A DNA stretch of 53,264 bases, taken from positions 80,340 through 133,603 of the forward strand of contig NZ_ATYV01000008.1 of NCBI RefSeq assembly GCF_000427865.1, in the 5' to 3' direction. The notes under the pieces were generated by a model, which saw only the letters and a list, made by a program, of their open reading frames with translations, did not search any database and was not told the DNA's origin. This stretch comes from Corynebacterium sputi DSM 45148 (lineage in GTDB: Bacteria > Actinomycetota > Actinomycetes > Mycobacteriales > Mycobacteriaceae). This document shows, in pieces, positions 24,089-32,876 of the stretch. Position numbers and translations under genes: made by a program. The first letter of the stretch is position 1, and every line of letters starts with the position of its first letter.

Positions 24089-26173
24089 TCACTTATCGGC
24101 GGCGCCGGCCTGCTTCAACAGCCAGGCGTACTCGAATGCCGTTTCCTTCCACTTGGCGTATCGCCCGGAGACACCACCGTGGCCGGCGGACATCTCGCAC
24201 TTGAAGAGGAACGGACCGCCGTCGGCGACTTCCTTTAGACGCGCGATCCACTTCGCCGGCTCGACGTAGAGGACGCGGGTGTCATTGAGAGACGTCGTCG
24301 CGAGAATCGGAGGATACGTGCCGCCGACGTTTTCGTACGGAGAGTAGGAAGCCATGTAGTCGTAGACCTCGGCATCATGAAGGGGATCTCCCCACTCATC
24401 CCATTCGGTGACGGTGAGAGGGAGCTCCGGCATCAGCATGGAGGTCAGCGGATCGACGAACGGTACCGCGGCAAGAATGCCGTTGAAACGGTCGCCGGCC
24501 ATGTTCGCCACTGCGCCCATGAGCATGCCGCCGGCGGAGCCGCCTTCGGCGACCATCGAATCGGTCACGCCGGATTCACGCAGGTGGTCAGCGACGTCGA
24601 TGAAGTCGGTGAAGGTGTTCTTCTTCGACAGTCCGCGTCCGTTTTCCCACCAGCCGCGACCCATCTCGCCGCCACCGCGAACGTGCGCGATCGCGAAGAT
24701 CATGCCGCGATCCATCAGCGATAGCCGAGCAACCGAAAAGCCCGGGTCAATCGACGCTTCATAGGAGCCGTAGCCGTACAGCAGCAGCGGATTGGGCTTA
24801 GTGATGTCCAGGTCAGCGCGGTGCACCAGGCTCACGGGGACGTCGACACCATCGCGGGCAGTTACCCATAGACGCTTTGCGACGTACTCCTCCGGGTCAT
24901 AACCACCCTTCACCGGCTGACGCTTCAGCAGGGTCCGCTTCCCGGTTGGGACATCGAGCTGCCACAGCTCCCCTGGAGTGGTGAACGATCCATAGCCGAA
25001 TCGGAATACCGTGGTGTCCCACTCGGGGTTTCCACCGGCACCGGCGGTGTAGAGCTCCTCTGGGAATTGGAGGGGTTCGAAGTGTGCGGTGGGGGCGTCG
25101 GGAAGCGAATCGTTGCCGAGCTTCCACACTGACAACCTGCCGATACCGCCTTCGCGGAAGGCTAAGACGATGAAACTAGCGAAGCAGTCGACGCCCTCGA
25201 TGCGACGGCCTGGCAGATGCGGGACGAGATCCTTGAGCTCGCTGACATCGCCGACCGGACCGGCATCACAAATGCTCAGCGCGAAGTCCGGGCCGGTGAG
25301 ATTGTGCGTGACCAGCCACTTGTCGCGACCTCCGATGATGGCGTGTTCGACCTCGTACTCCACGCCGGTTTCGCGCGGGCGGATGCAGACAGGGGCAGAT
25401 TCCGGCGCAGAGGTGTCGATGTACCAGCACTCGGAGGTGATCTTCGAGCCCATCTCGATGATGAGGTACTTCTCGGAACGGGTGGTGCCGGCTCCGACAA
25501 AGAAAGATTCGTCCGGCTCGTGGAAGACGCGGACGTCTTCAGAGGACGGGGTGCCGATGCGGTGGCGCCAGACCGAATCGGGGCGCCAGGCGTCGTCGAC
25601 GGTCTGGTAGAAGATGTACTCCGAACCGACCCAAGAGGCGCCGGCGGAGATGCCGTCGATGGAGTCCTGGAGAAGCTCGCCGGTACGAAGGTCTTTTACC
25701 CGCAGGTTGTAGCGCTCATCGCCGACCACATCGGTGGAGTACGCCAGCAGCGTGCCGTCAACAGTCACAGATGCAGCTCCGAGGCTGAAGTATTCGTGTC
25801 CTTCAGCCATAGCGTCCATGTCCAGCAAGATCTGCTCGCCGTCCAGCGCCGGCAGTGGTTCGCCGTCAGCGGTGGCAGTCACCGGCGGGATGTCACCCTC
25901 AGCGGGAACGCGGCAGCTCAGACCGTAGGATCGGCCTTCTTCCGAGCGGCCGAAATACCACCAGCCACCGGAGCGCACCGGCACCGACATGTCAGTCTCC
26001 TGCACGCGAGACTTGATCTCCTTGTAGATCGTCTCCCGTAGCGGCGCCAGATCGGCCGTCGCCTCCTCAGTGATCGCGTTTTCCGCATTCAGGTGGTCGA
26101 TGACCCGCTGTGACTCCTTCTCGCGGAGCCACTCCCACTGATCGTCGAACTCTCGGCCGTGAACGGTCCTCAT
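24089..26173 (-). CDS. ptrB: Oligopeptidase B (S9A prolyl oligopeptidase family)
   Basis: 694 aa: an N-terminal seven-blade propeller (about 70-410) and a C-terminal alpha/beta hydrolase. Ser is in AEGGSAGGMLMGAVANM, Asp in TTSLNDTRVLYVEPAKW and His in EMSAGHGGVSGRY. YGSYEASIDPGFS and FAIAHVRGGGEMGRGWWENG are typical of oligopeptidase B, which cleaves short peptides after Lys or Arg in the cytoplasm. It is next to purC, as in M. tuberculosis, with 27 bases between them on the same strand, so cotranscription is likely. Confidence 0.93.
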   Translation of the reverse strand: MRTVHGREFDDQWEWLREKESQRVIDHLNAENAITEEATADLAPLRETIYKEIKSRVQETDMSVPVRSGGWWYFGRSEEGRSYGLSCRVPAEGDIPPVTATADGEPLPALDGEQILLDMDAMAEGHEYFSLGAASVTVDGTLLAYSTDVVGDERYNLRVKDLRTGELLQDSIDGISAGASWVGSEYIFYQTVDDAWRPDSVWRHRIGTPSSEDVRVFHEPDESFFVGAGTTRSEKYLIIEMGSKITSECWYIDTSAPESAPVCIRPRETGVEYEVEHAIIGGRDKWLVTHNLTGPDFALSICDAGPVGDVSELKDLVPHLPGRRIEGVDCFASFIVLAFREGGIGRLSVWKLGNDSLPDAPTAHFEPLQFPEELYTAGAGGNPEWDTTVFRFGYGSFTTPGELWQLDVPTGKRTLLKRQPVKGGYDPEEYVAKRLWVTARDGVDVPVSLVHRADLDITKPNPLLLYGYGSYEASIDPGFSVARLSLMDRGMIFAIAHVRGGGEMGRGWWENGRGLSKKNTFTDFIDVADHLRESGVTDSMVAEGGSAGGMLMGAVANMAGDRFNGILAAVPFVDPLTSMLMPELPLTVTEWDEWGDPLHDAEVYDYMASYSPYENVGGTYPPILATTSLNDTRVLYVEPAKWIARLKEVADGGPFLFKCEMSAGHGGVSGRYAKWKETAFEYAWLLKQAGAADK

Positions 26174-26200
26174 GTACCGGTGATCCTCCTGTTACTCGTT

Positions 26201-27094
26201 TTAATTCCCGGCACCGTACCAGTCGGCAAACTTCTTGCCGGAGATGCGCTCATAGGCCTCCACGTAGCGATCGCGGGTGGCAGTGACAACCTCGCTGGGC
26301 AGCGACGGCGGTTCGGTGTCGCCTTCCTTATCCCAACCGGATTCGGCTGAGGTGAGCCAATCGCGCACGTACTGCTTATCGAAGGAGGGATTGACCTGTC
26401 CCTCGACCCAGGTGTCTGCGGGCCAGTAGCGAGAGGAGTCCGGGGTGAGCACCTCATCGGCGAGGACGAGGTTGCCTTCGGTGTCCAATCCGAACTCGAA
26501 CTTGGTATCCGCGAGGATGATGCCCTTCTCCAGGGCGATAGCGGCGGCCTTCGAGTAGATCTCGAGAGTGGCGTCGCGAAGCTGTTCTGCGCGCTCGCGG
26601 CCGAGGTCCTGCACGACCCGATCGAACGTCACATTCTCATCGTGGTCGCCGATCTCGGCTTTTGTTGCGGGGGTGAAAATAGGCTCGGGCAGGCGGGAGC
26701 CTTCAGTAAGGCCCTCCGGGAGCTCAATTCCACAGACGGTGCCGGATTCGCGGTACTCCTTCAGGCCGGAACCGGTGAGGTAGCCACGGGCGACGCATTC
26801 GAACGGCATCATGTCGAGCTTTTTACAGACCAGTGCTCGGCCGAGGGAATCAGCGGGGATTCGCTCGTCGTCCGGTGCGCCTGCCAGGTGGTTCGGGAAG
26901 TCCAGAGCGTCGAAGAAAAAGACACTCATCGCGGTGAGAACACGGCCCTTGTCCGGGATGGGGGAATCAAGGATGTGGTCGTACGCGGAGATGCGGTCAC
27001 TGACCTCCATCAAAAGCGTCGAATCGTCAATGTCATAGATCTCACGGACTTTTCCGGCAGACAGGTGGTTGTACGAAGAAAGTTCAGGTCGCAT
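26201..27094 (-). CDS. purC: SAICAR synthase
   Basis: 297 aa. It joins aspartate to CAIR using ATP. Family motifs are [56 protein letters not shown] and the later [20 protein letters not shown]. The frame is open to 27136, but ATG 27094 ([14 protein letters not shown]) gives the standard start and has TAAGCT seven bases upstream, consistent with a leaderless message. It is divergent from the thiolase operon. Confidence 0.96.
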   Translation of the reverse strand: MRPELSSYNHLSAGKVREIYDIDDSTLLMEVSDRISAYDHILDSPIPDKGRVLTAMSVFFFDALDFPNHLAGAPDDERIPADSLGRALVCKKLDMMPFECVARGYLTGSGLKEYRESGTVCGIELPEGLTEGSRLPEPIFTPATKAEIGDHDENVTFDRVVQDLGRERAEQLRDATLEIYSKAAAIALEKGIILADTKFEFGLDTEGNLVLADEVLTPDSSRYWPADTWVEGQVNPSFDKQYVRDWLTSAESGWDKEGDTEPPSLPSEVVTATRDRYVEAYERISGKKFADWYGAGN

Positions 27095-27137
27095 GGGGGA
27101 AAGCTTAGCCCTCATATCGGTGTGTTCCCGTGACAAC

Positions 27138-27170
27138 AGACATGTCTATAAGTATTGTCTACTTTTAGTA
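27138..27170. promoter_or_regulatory. Divergent purC/thiolase promoter region with palindromes
   Basis: AGACATGTCT (27138-27147) is a perfect 10-base palindrome, and TACTTTTAGTA (27160-27170) has TACT/AGTA arms. Both lie in the AT-rich 115-base gap between purC and the thiolase operon. Such sites suit a TetR-type lipid-responsive repressor, but the motif does not match one I can name with certainty. Confidence 0.4.
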
Positions 27171-27209
27171 ACTCACGTCACAACTACCTAGACGAAAGGG
27201 CCGAGTCAC

Positions 27210-28520
27210 ATGGCCAACCAGGAAATCCGCCGCGCAGTCATCGTCGGCGGCAATCGTATCCCGTTCGCTCGTTCGAACAAGGAGTACAGCAACGAGTCCA
27301 ACCAGGACATGCTGACCGCCGCCATCGAAGGCCTCGTCGCACGGTTCGGCCTGGCAGGCGAAGAGATCGGTGAGGTCTCCGCAGGTGCCGTTTTGAAGCA
27401 CTCGCGTGACTTCAACCTCGTCCGCGAGGTCGTCCTGAGCACCTCCCTCGCTCCGACCACCCCGGCCTACGACGTGCAGCAGGCCTGCGCCACCGGCATG
27501 GAAACCATGGGTTCCATCGCCAACAAGATCAAGCTCGGTCAGATTGACTCCGGCATCTCCGGCGGCGTTGACACCACTTCCGATGCTCCGATCGCTATCT
27601 CCGACGGCGCCCGCAAGGCTCTGCTCGAGGCGAACCGCCAGAAGACCCCGCTGGACCAGGTCAAGGCACTGACCAAGATTCGCCCGTCCGACCTTGCTCC
27701 GGCTACCCCGAGCACCGGCGAGCCGCGCACCGGCCTTTCCATGGGTGAGCACCAGGCCATCACCACCGCTAAGTGGGGCGTAACCCGTGCTGAGCAGGAC
27801 GAGCTGGCTGCCGCCTCGCACCAGAACCTCGCCCGTGCCTACGACGAGGGTTTCTTCACCGACCTGGTCACCCCGTACCGCGGTGTCACTAAGGACACCA
27901 ACCTGCGTGCGGACACCACCGTTGAGAAGCTCGCTAAGCTCAAGCCGGCCTTCGGCCGTGGCCTGGAGACCGAGCCGACCATGACCGCTGGTAACTCCAC
28001 CACCTTGACCGACGGCGCTTCCTCGGTTCTGATCTCCTCCGTCGAGTGGGCCGAAGAGCGTGGCCTGCCGATCCTGGCTGACGTTATCGACACCGAGGCC
28101 GCTGCAGTGGACTTCGTCTACGGCGACGAGGGCCTGCTCATGGCTCCGGTCTACGCCACCCCGCGCATTCTGGCACGCAATGGCTTCACCTTCGATGACT
28201 TCGACTTCTTCGAAATCCACGAGGCATTCGCCGGCACCGTCCTCGCCACCATGAAGGCATGGGAAGACGAGGAGTTCTGCAAGGAGAAGCTGGGCCTGGA
28301 CTCCGCACTGGGCTCCATCCCGCGCGAGAAGCTCAACGTCAACGGCTCCTCCCTTGCTACCGGACACCCCTTCGCCGCTACCGGTGGCCGTATCGGTGCC
28401 TCCCTGGCCAAGATGCTCCGCCAGAAGACCAACGAGACCGGTGAGGTCTCCCGCGGCTTCGTCTCCGTCTGTGCAGCCGGAGGCCAGGGCGTCGTCGCCA
28501 TCCTCGAGGCTCGTCCGTAA
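27210..28520 (+). CDS. Acetyl-CoA acyltransferase (FadA2-like thiolase)
   Basis: 436 aa thiolase. The nucleophilic Cys is in QQACATGMETMGS, the His in NVNGSSLATGHPFAATGGRI and the second Cys in SVCAAGGQGVVAIL. These enzymes cleave or form 3-ketoacyl-CoA. The length with an extended loop domain is near the FadI/FadA2 type. It is followed after 48 bases by a FabG4-type reductase and then a MaoC hydratase, the same trio as M. tuberculosis fadA2, fabG4, htdX (Rv0243-Rv0241c), though here all three are codirectional. Direction (degradation or synthesis) cannot be read from sequence. Codon use is strongly biased, suggesting high expression. Confidence 0.92.
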   Translation: MANQEIRRAVIVGGNRIPFARSNKEYSNESNQDMLTAAIEGLVARFGLAGEEIGEVSAGAVLKHSRDFNLVREVVLSTSLAPTTPAYDVQQACATGMETMGSIANKIKLGQIDSGISGGVDTTSDAPIAISDGARKALLEANRQKTPLDQVKALTKIRPSDLAPATPSTGEPRTGLSMGEHQAITTAKWGVTRAEQDELAAASHQNLARAYDEGFFTDLVTPYRGVTKDTNLRADTTVEKLAKLKPAFGRGLETEPTMTAGNSTTLTDGASSVLISSVEWAEERGLPILADVIDTEAAAVDFVYGDEGLLMAPVYATPRILARNGFTFDDFDFFEIHEAFAGTVLATMKAWEDEEFCKEKLGLDSALGSIPREKLNVNGSSLATGHPFAATGGRIGASLAKMLRQKTNETGEVSRGFVSVCAAGGQGVVAILEARP

Positions 28521-28568
28521 CCCCTCTCACCTCTCGCTTTACCGCAAAGACTCGATTAGGAGCATTAC

Positions 28569-29912
28569 ATGTCTGACAAGTACCAGGAGCTCGTCAATGG
28601 CGGCCCGCTGACCGGTGTCGCTAAGTCCCTCGGCCTCCCGCAGCCGCCGCACCTGCGCCGCCACAAGGCTGGCGACGATGTCCTGAAGAACAACAAGGTC
28701 CTCGTCACCGGTTCCGGTGCCGACGCCGAGGCCGTCGCCAAGCAGCTCGGTGACTGGGAGCTCCAGGTCCGCCGTGACGAAGCAGGCGACGACAAGGTCG
28801 GCGCCATCGTCGTCGTGCTCACCGAGGCAGAGCGCCCGACCGACCTGCAGGGTCCGGTCCTGGCTGCTGCGAAGCACCTGCGCAAGCTCGACAAGGGCGG
28901 CCGAGTGGTCTTCATCTCCCGTGAGTCGAACGAGGAGAACTCCCCGGCAGTCAACGCTGCGCGCTCCGGCGTCGAGGGCATCGTCCGCTCCCTGGGCCAC
29001 GAGGTCCGTGGCGGCTCCACCGCCAACGGCATCGTCGTCGCCGACGGTGTGGACGTCACCGCGAGCCCGGTTGTCTCCGCGCTGCGTTTCTTCCTCTCCG
29101 GCCGCTCCACCTTCATCGACGGTCAGTTCCTGCGCGTCTCCTCCTCCAACGGCACCCTGCCGGAGGATTGGGACAAGCCGCTGGCCGGCCGCGTTGCAGC
29201 AGTGACCGGTTCTGCTCGTGGCATCGGCGCTGCTATCGCAGAGCAGATGCACGAGCTCGGCGCCAAGGTCATCGTCATCGATATCCCCGCCGCAGGCGAG
29301 GCTCTGGCAAAGGTCGCGAACAAGATCGACGGCCTGGCACTGCAGCAGGACATCACCGCTGACGACGCCGGCAACAACATTGCTGACGCTGCCCAGAACC
29401 GCTACGGCCGCCTGGACATCGTCATCCACAACGCTGGCATCACCAAGGACAAGCTCCTGTCCAACATGGACGAGGCCAAGTGGGGCGCCGTCATCGCCGT
29501 GAACATCGAGGCTCAGCTCAAGATGAACGAGCAGCTCCTCGCACACCCGGCATTCCAGGAGTCCCCGCGCGTGGTGTCCCTGGCTTCCACCTCCGGCATC
29601 GCCGGCAACCGTGGCCAGACCAACTACGCCGCCTCCAAGGCCGGTGTCATCGGCATGGTCTCCGCATACGCGGACACCTTCGCTGAGAAGGGCGGCAACA
29701 TCAACGCTGTCGCTCCGGGCTTCATCGAGACCGAGATGACCGCCGCGATTCCGTTCATGAACCGCCAGGTCGCTCGTCGCGTGAACTCCCTGCAGCAGGG
29801 TGGTCTGCCGGTGGACGTTGCCAACGCCATCGCGTTCCTTTCTTCCGACCAGGCTCTGGGCATCAACGGCACCGTCGTGCGCGTGTGTGGCCAGAACATC
29901 GTCGGCCAGTAA
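28569..29912 (+). CDS. fabG4: FabG4-type 3-ketoacyl reductase (two Rossmann domains)
   Basis: 447 aa. Residues about 40-195 form an inactive flavodoxin-like Rossmann domain (KVLVTGSGADAEAVAKQLGD.., RVVFISRESNEENS). Residues 205-447 are an SDR with TGSARGIGAAIAEQM for cofactor, NAGITKD, Ser in LASTSGIAG and YAASKAG with catalytic Tyr and Lys. Mycobacterial FabG4 prefers NADH and acyl-CoA substrates. It lies between the thiolase and hydratase genes, so it would interconvert 3-ketoacyl and 3-hydroxyacyl-CoA. TTAGGAG precedes the ATG. Confidence 0.92.
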   Translation: MSDKYQELVNGGPLTGVAKSLGLPQPPHLRRHKAGDDVLKNNKVLVTGSGADAEAVAKQLGDWELQVRRDEAGDDKVGAIVVVLTEAERPTDLQGPVLAAAKHLRKLDKGGRVVFISRESNEENSPAVNAARSGVEGIVRSLGHEVRGGSTANGIVVADGVDVTASPVVSALRFFLSGRSTFIDGQFLRVSSSNGTLPEDWDKPLAGRVAAVTGSARGIGAAIAEQMHELGAKVIVIDIPAAGEALAKVANKIDGLALQQDITADDAGNNIADAAQNRYGRLDIVIHNAGITKDKLLSNMDEAKWGAVIAVNIEAQLKMNEQLLAHPAFQESPRVVSLASTSGIAGNRGQTNYAASKAGVIGMVSAYADTFAEKGGNINAVAPGFIETEMTAAIPFMNRQVARRVNSLQQGGLPVDVANAIAFLSSDQALGINGTVVRVCGQNIVGQ

Positions 29913-29948
29913 ACCGGCAACTCCACAGGAATTGAGGAAAGGGCACAC

Positions 29949-30827
29949 ATGAAAACGGTTACCCTCCCCGAGGTCCCCAGCCTCGCTCCGCTGTACGGCA
30001 AGGCCGCCGCTGGCGCGTCGAAGAAGCGCCCGAGCTCCATCGAGATCGAGGTCAACGCCTTCACCGTCAAGGACGTCCCGGTCACCCGTGCGCAGGACGA
30101 GAAGTTCCGCGCTCTCGTCGGTGGCGAGCAGAAATCGGATGAGGCCTTCTTCGGCCACATCCACTCGCTGATCATGCCGCTGCAGCTGCAGCTCATGGGC
30201 GCCGACGACTTCCCGCTGCCGATGATGGGACTGGTCCACACCGACAACTCCTACCGGCAGCTCAAGCCCATCGCTGTCGACTCCACGGTCGATCTTGAGG
30301 TCCGCGTCTCCGGTTTCCGAGAGCACCGCGTCGGCACCGAGATTCTCCTCGACGCCGTCGTCTCCCAGAACGGTGAAGTCGCCGTCGAGGAGCGCTCCGT
30401 CTACCTGGCCCGTGGCCGTCGTCTGAAGGACGCCGAAGCTGCTGAATCTAAGGACCGCGAGAAGTTCAAGGTTCCGGCACCGACTGCCATCTGGCGTCTG
30501 CCTGCTGGCATCGGCCGCAAGTGGGCCAAGGTGTCCGGCGACTGGAACCCGATCCACATCACCGGCTTGTCCGCGAAGGCACTGGGCATGCCCGGCGCGA
30601 TCGCGCACGGCATGTACACCGCCTCCCGTGCGCTGGCTGAGGCCGACGCACGCGGCTCCTTCGAGTTCGACATCGCTTTCGGCGCACCGGTCGTGCTGCC
30701 GGCAACGGTGCCGGTCGCCATTACTCGCCTGTCGGGTGAGTCCTCGGCATCCAACGACCGCGACATCGTGGCGTGGGACAAGAAGAAGCGTCGTCCGCAC
30801 TTCACTGCGAGCGTCCGCGATCTGTAG
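29949..30827 (+). CDS. htdX: MaoC-family (R)-specific acyl dehydratase (HtdX-like)
   Basis: 292 aa with two hotdog halves. The C-terminal half holds the hydratase-2 motif SGDWNPIHI...AKALGMPGAIAHGMYTASRA with Asp and His catalytic residues. The N-terminal half (about 60-150) reads HIHSLIMPLQLQLMGADDFP and GLVHTDNSYRQLKPI. It interconverts (R)-3-hydroxyacyl and trans-2-enoyl thioesters. It is third in the operon after thiolase and reductase; AGGAAAGG precedes the ATG. A terminator follows. Confidence 0.92.
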   Translation: MKTVTLPEVPSLAPLYGKAAAGASKKRPSSIEIEVNAFTVKDVPVTRAQDEKFRALVGGEQKSDEAFFGHIHSLIMPLQLQLMGADDFPLPMMGLVHTDNSYRQLKPIAVDSTVDLEVRVSGFREHRVGTEILLDAVVSQNGEVAVEERSVYLARGRRLKDAEAAESKDREKFKVPAPTAIWRLPAGIGRKWAKVSGDWNPIHITGLSAKALGMPGAIAHGMYTASRALAEADARGSFEFDIAFGAPVVLPATVPVAITRLSGESSASNDRDIVAWDKKKRRPHFTASVRDL

Positions 30828-30838
30828 AGGTACGGCTT

Positions 30839-30857
30839 TCTGACCTGTAAGGTCAGA
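30839..30857 (+). repeat. Hairpin just after the hydratase gene
   Basis: TCTGACC (30839-30845) and GGTCAGA (30851-30857) are perfect inverted repeats with a five-base loop. They lie 12 bases after the stop codon and upstream of the main terminator; probably a 3'-end stabilising structure. Confidence 0.5.
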
Positions 30858-30868
30858 TCATCGGCTGA

Positions 30869-30907
30869 GGCGCCGGCTCCAATTCTGGGGTCGGCGCCAT
30901 AGCTTTT
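30869..30907 (+). terminator. Terminator of the thiolase-fabG4-htdX operon
   Basis: GGCGCCG (30869-30875) pairs with CGGCGCC (30892-30898), with an inner CTCC/GGGG helix. ATAGC and a T5 run (30904-30908) follow. Confidence 0.8.
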
Positions 30908-31046
30908 TCCGGAGGCTGCGCCTGTTCATACGCCGCTGTCGCCCATACCATCAGCTGAATAAGGGAGATACGCCATCGACACCCGAGGACCTGTCATTTC
31001 GCCTTCTTCGTCCACGAATTCGCACATCACCTGGTATTCGCGTGGG

Positions 31047-31778
31047 GTGCTTACGGCGACCCTGTTGACCGCTGCCTTGGTAGTTGCTGGATGTTCCGAT
31101 GGGGGAAAGTCATTTCCGGACATCGCAGCCTCGGGCGCTCCGGACGCTCCAGAGCAACACGTTCCGGTCCTTGCGGTCTTCGACGAGGGCGTGGATCTGG
31201 CACAGATCCCCATCGCAGATCTTCCTGATCCAGAGTGGGTCGGTGCGACCTCGGCTGACCATGGCATTCCGGCCCGGGCGGTAGCGGCCTATGCCGGCGC
31301 CGCCATCCGAGTCAGCGTAACCTCCCCTGACTGCGGTCTGGGGTGGAACACGTTGGCCGGCATCGGTGCGGTGGAGTCATTCCACGGCCGGTATGGCGAC
31401 TCCGACATTGAGCCGGATGGTCTTGTCGATCCCCCAGTCATCGGGATTCCGCTGGACGGCGGTCCCGGCGTCGCAGAGATCTCGGACACCGATGGCGGTG
31501 ACATGGACGGCGACGACGAGTGGGACCGTGCTGTGGGCCCGATGCAGTTCATTCCGGAGACATGGTCCTGGATCGGTCAGGACGGAAACATGGACGGCGT
31601 AGCGGATCCGCATCACATCGATGACGCTGCATTGTCCGCAGCGGCGTTGTTGTGCCACACCGGTGGGGAGATCATTTCCGATGAAGGCTGGAACACTGCG
31701 GTGATGGGCTACAACCAGTCAGTGGCCTACGCACGTGAGGTCGCGGAGTACGCAACGCAGTACTGGGCTGAGACCTAA
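31047..31778 (+). CDS. Lytic-transglycosylase-like secreted lipoprotein
   Basis: About 243 aa. A hydrophobic stretch TLLTAALVVAGC is a lipobox, so the protein is lipid-anchored. The domain (about 90-235) follows the lytic murein transglycosylase B pattern: IPARAVAAYAGAA, NTLAGIGAVESFHGRYG with the catalytic Glu, GPMQFIPETW and MGYNQSVAYAREV. It would cut peptidoglycan glycan strands outside the cell. The GTG at 31047 leaves a signal peptide without positive charge. The same frame extends to 30963 with no ATG/GTG/TTG, and AAGGGAGA lies eight bases before an in-frame ATC at 30975, so the true start may be that codon. Confidence 0.8.
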   Translation: MLTATLLTAALVVAGCSDGGKSFPDIAASGAPDAPEQHVPVLAVFDEGVDLAQIPIADLPDPEWVGATSADHGIPARAVAAYAGAAIRVSVTSPDCGLGWNTLAGIGAVESFHGRYGDSDIEPDGLVDPPVIGIPLDGGPGVAEISDTDGGDMDGDDEWDRAVGPMQFIPETWSWIGQDGNMDGVADPHHIDDAALSAAALLCHTGGEIISDEGWNTAVMGYNQSVAYAREVAEYATQYWAET

Positions 31779-31781
31779 ACG

Positions 31782-32876
31782 ATGAGCGCCGCCGCCAGGA
31801 TCCGCAATAACGTCCAGAGGCTGGAGTCTCCAGCACGGATTCCTGCTGTGGACCTGGCGCGTGGGATCGCCCTCCTGGGAATGCTGGTGGCGCACTTGAT
31901 GATCGTCAGCCGGTTCACGTGGTCTGATCCCCAATCATGGGATGGGGTTGTCGACGGTCGCTCTTCCATTCTCTTCGCAACGCTGGCGGGTGTATCCCTG
32001 GCGCTGGTCGCCGGGTCCGCTACCCCTCCGTCGGGATACCTTCGCCGGTTGTTCTGCTCCCGAGCCTTACTGATCTGGGTACTGGGAGCGGTGTTGGCAA
32101 CGTTGTCTGTGCCGTTGCACATCATCCTGCCTGCGTACGGAATTCTGCTCCTGGTCGGGACATGGCTGCTGAGGTTCTCAACGCCAGTGCTGATCGCCGT
32201 CGCTGCGGCCGCAGCGGTGCTCGGGCCGGTTATCGTCGCGGCCGTAGGCAGAATCAACCCACTGGGCCCGGTGGCTTCGGAACTGCTCTATCGCTACACC
32301 GGATGGCACTACCCATTCGCGATGTGGCTGGCGTTCATTGCAGCCGGAGTCGTCGCTGGCCGAATGCTGCTCGAGCGGCAAGTTCGCGCAGCGCTGGTGC
32401 TCACCGCGGTCGGCGCAGTGCTGGCCACGATCGGCTACGGAGTCCTTGGCCCCGTGGCAGGCACCACCCGCATCCGGGCTCTGTCATTGCTTAACGACGT
32501 CCCTCACGAATCAGGCATCGGCGAAGCAGTGGGCTCAGGTGGTTTCGCCCTCGCTGTCCTCGGTCTGTGCGTCTTGCTTTGTGCGACACCAGTGCGATGG
32601 CTCCTGTGGCCACTGCGGGCGGTGGGGTCCATGCCGTTGACGGCATATACCGCCCACGTCCTGTCGTGGTGGGTGTGGATTCAGTTCCAGCCCGGCATCA
32701 TCGGAATCACCTTTGATCCGCTGTGGGACTTCCAGGCTGTAAACCCGCTGTGGCCGTCCATCATTACGCTGCTGATCGGGTGCTCACTGTGGGCGCTTCT
32801 CATCGGCCGCGGACCGCTAGAAATGGGGCTGGGAAGAACTGCGATAGCAATGGCGTCACGAGATCACTCCAGATAA
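31782..32876 (+). CDS. Multi-pass membrane protein, acyltransferase-like (DUF1624/HGSNAT type)
   Basis: 364 aa with about ten membrane helices. The N-terminal motif RIPAVDLARGIALLGMLVAH, then RSSILFATLAGVSLAL, matches the heparan-alpha-glucosaminide N-acetyltransferase/DUF418-like group, in which the R..DL.RGIA.LGM..AH helix carries a functional His. The C-terminal segment SMPLTAYTAHVLSWW also fits. These proteins move acyl groups across the membrane onto cell-envelope sugars or lipids; the substrate here is unknown. It starts four bases after the transglycosylase-like gene, so they form one operon. The 3' end overlaps the convergent gene by 13 bases. Confidence 0.8.
   Translation: MSAAARIRNNVQRLESPARIPAVDLARGIALLGMLVAHLMIVSRFTWSDPQSWDGVVDGRSSILFATLAGVSLALVAGSATPPSGYLRRLFCSRALLIWVLGAVLATLSVPLHIILPAYGILLLVGTWLLRFSTPVLIAVAAAAAVLGPVIVAAVGRINPLGPVASELLYRYTGWHYPFAMWLAFIAAGVVAGRMLLERQVRAALVLTAVGAVLATIGYGVLGPVAGTTRIRALSLLNDVPHESGIGEAVGSGGFALAVLGLCVLLCATPVRWLLWPLRAVGSMPLTAYTAHVLSWWVWIQFQPGIIGITFDPLWDFQAVNPLWPSIITLLIGCSLWALLIGRGPLEMGLGRTAIAMASRDHSR

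Noticed and set aside
28539..30800. 753-aa open frame antisense to fabG4 and the hydratase
   Set aside because: Antisense to two well-supported genes with strong codon bias; Leu/Val/Asp/Gly-rich composition typical of shadows.
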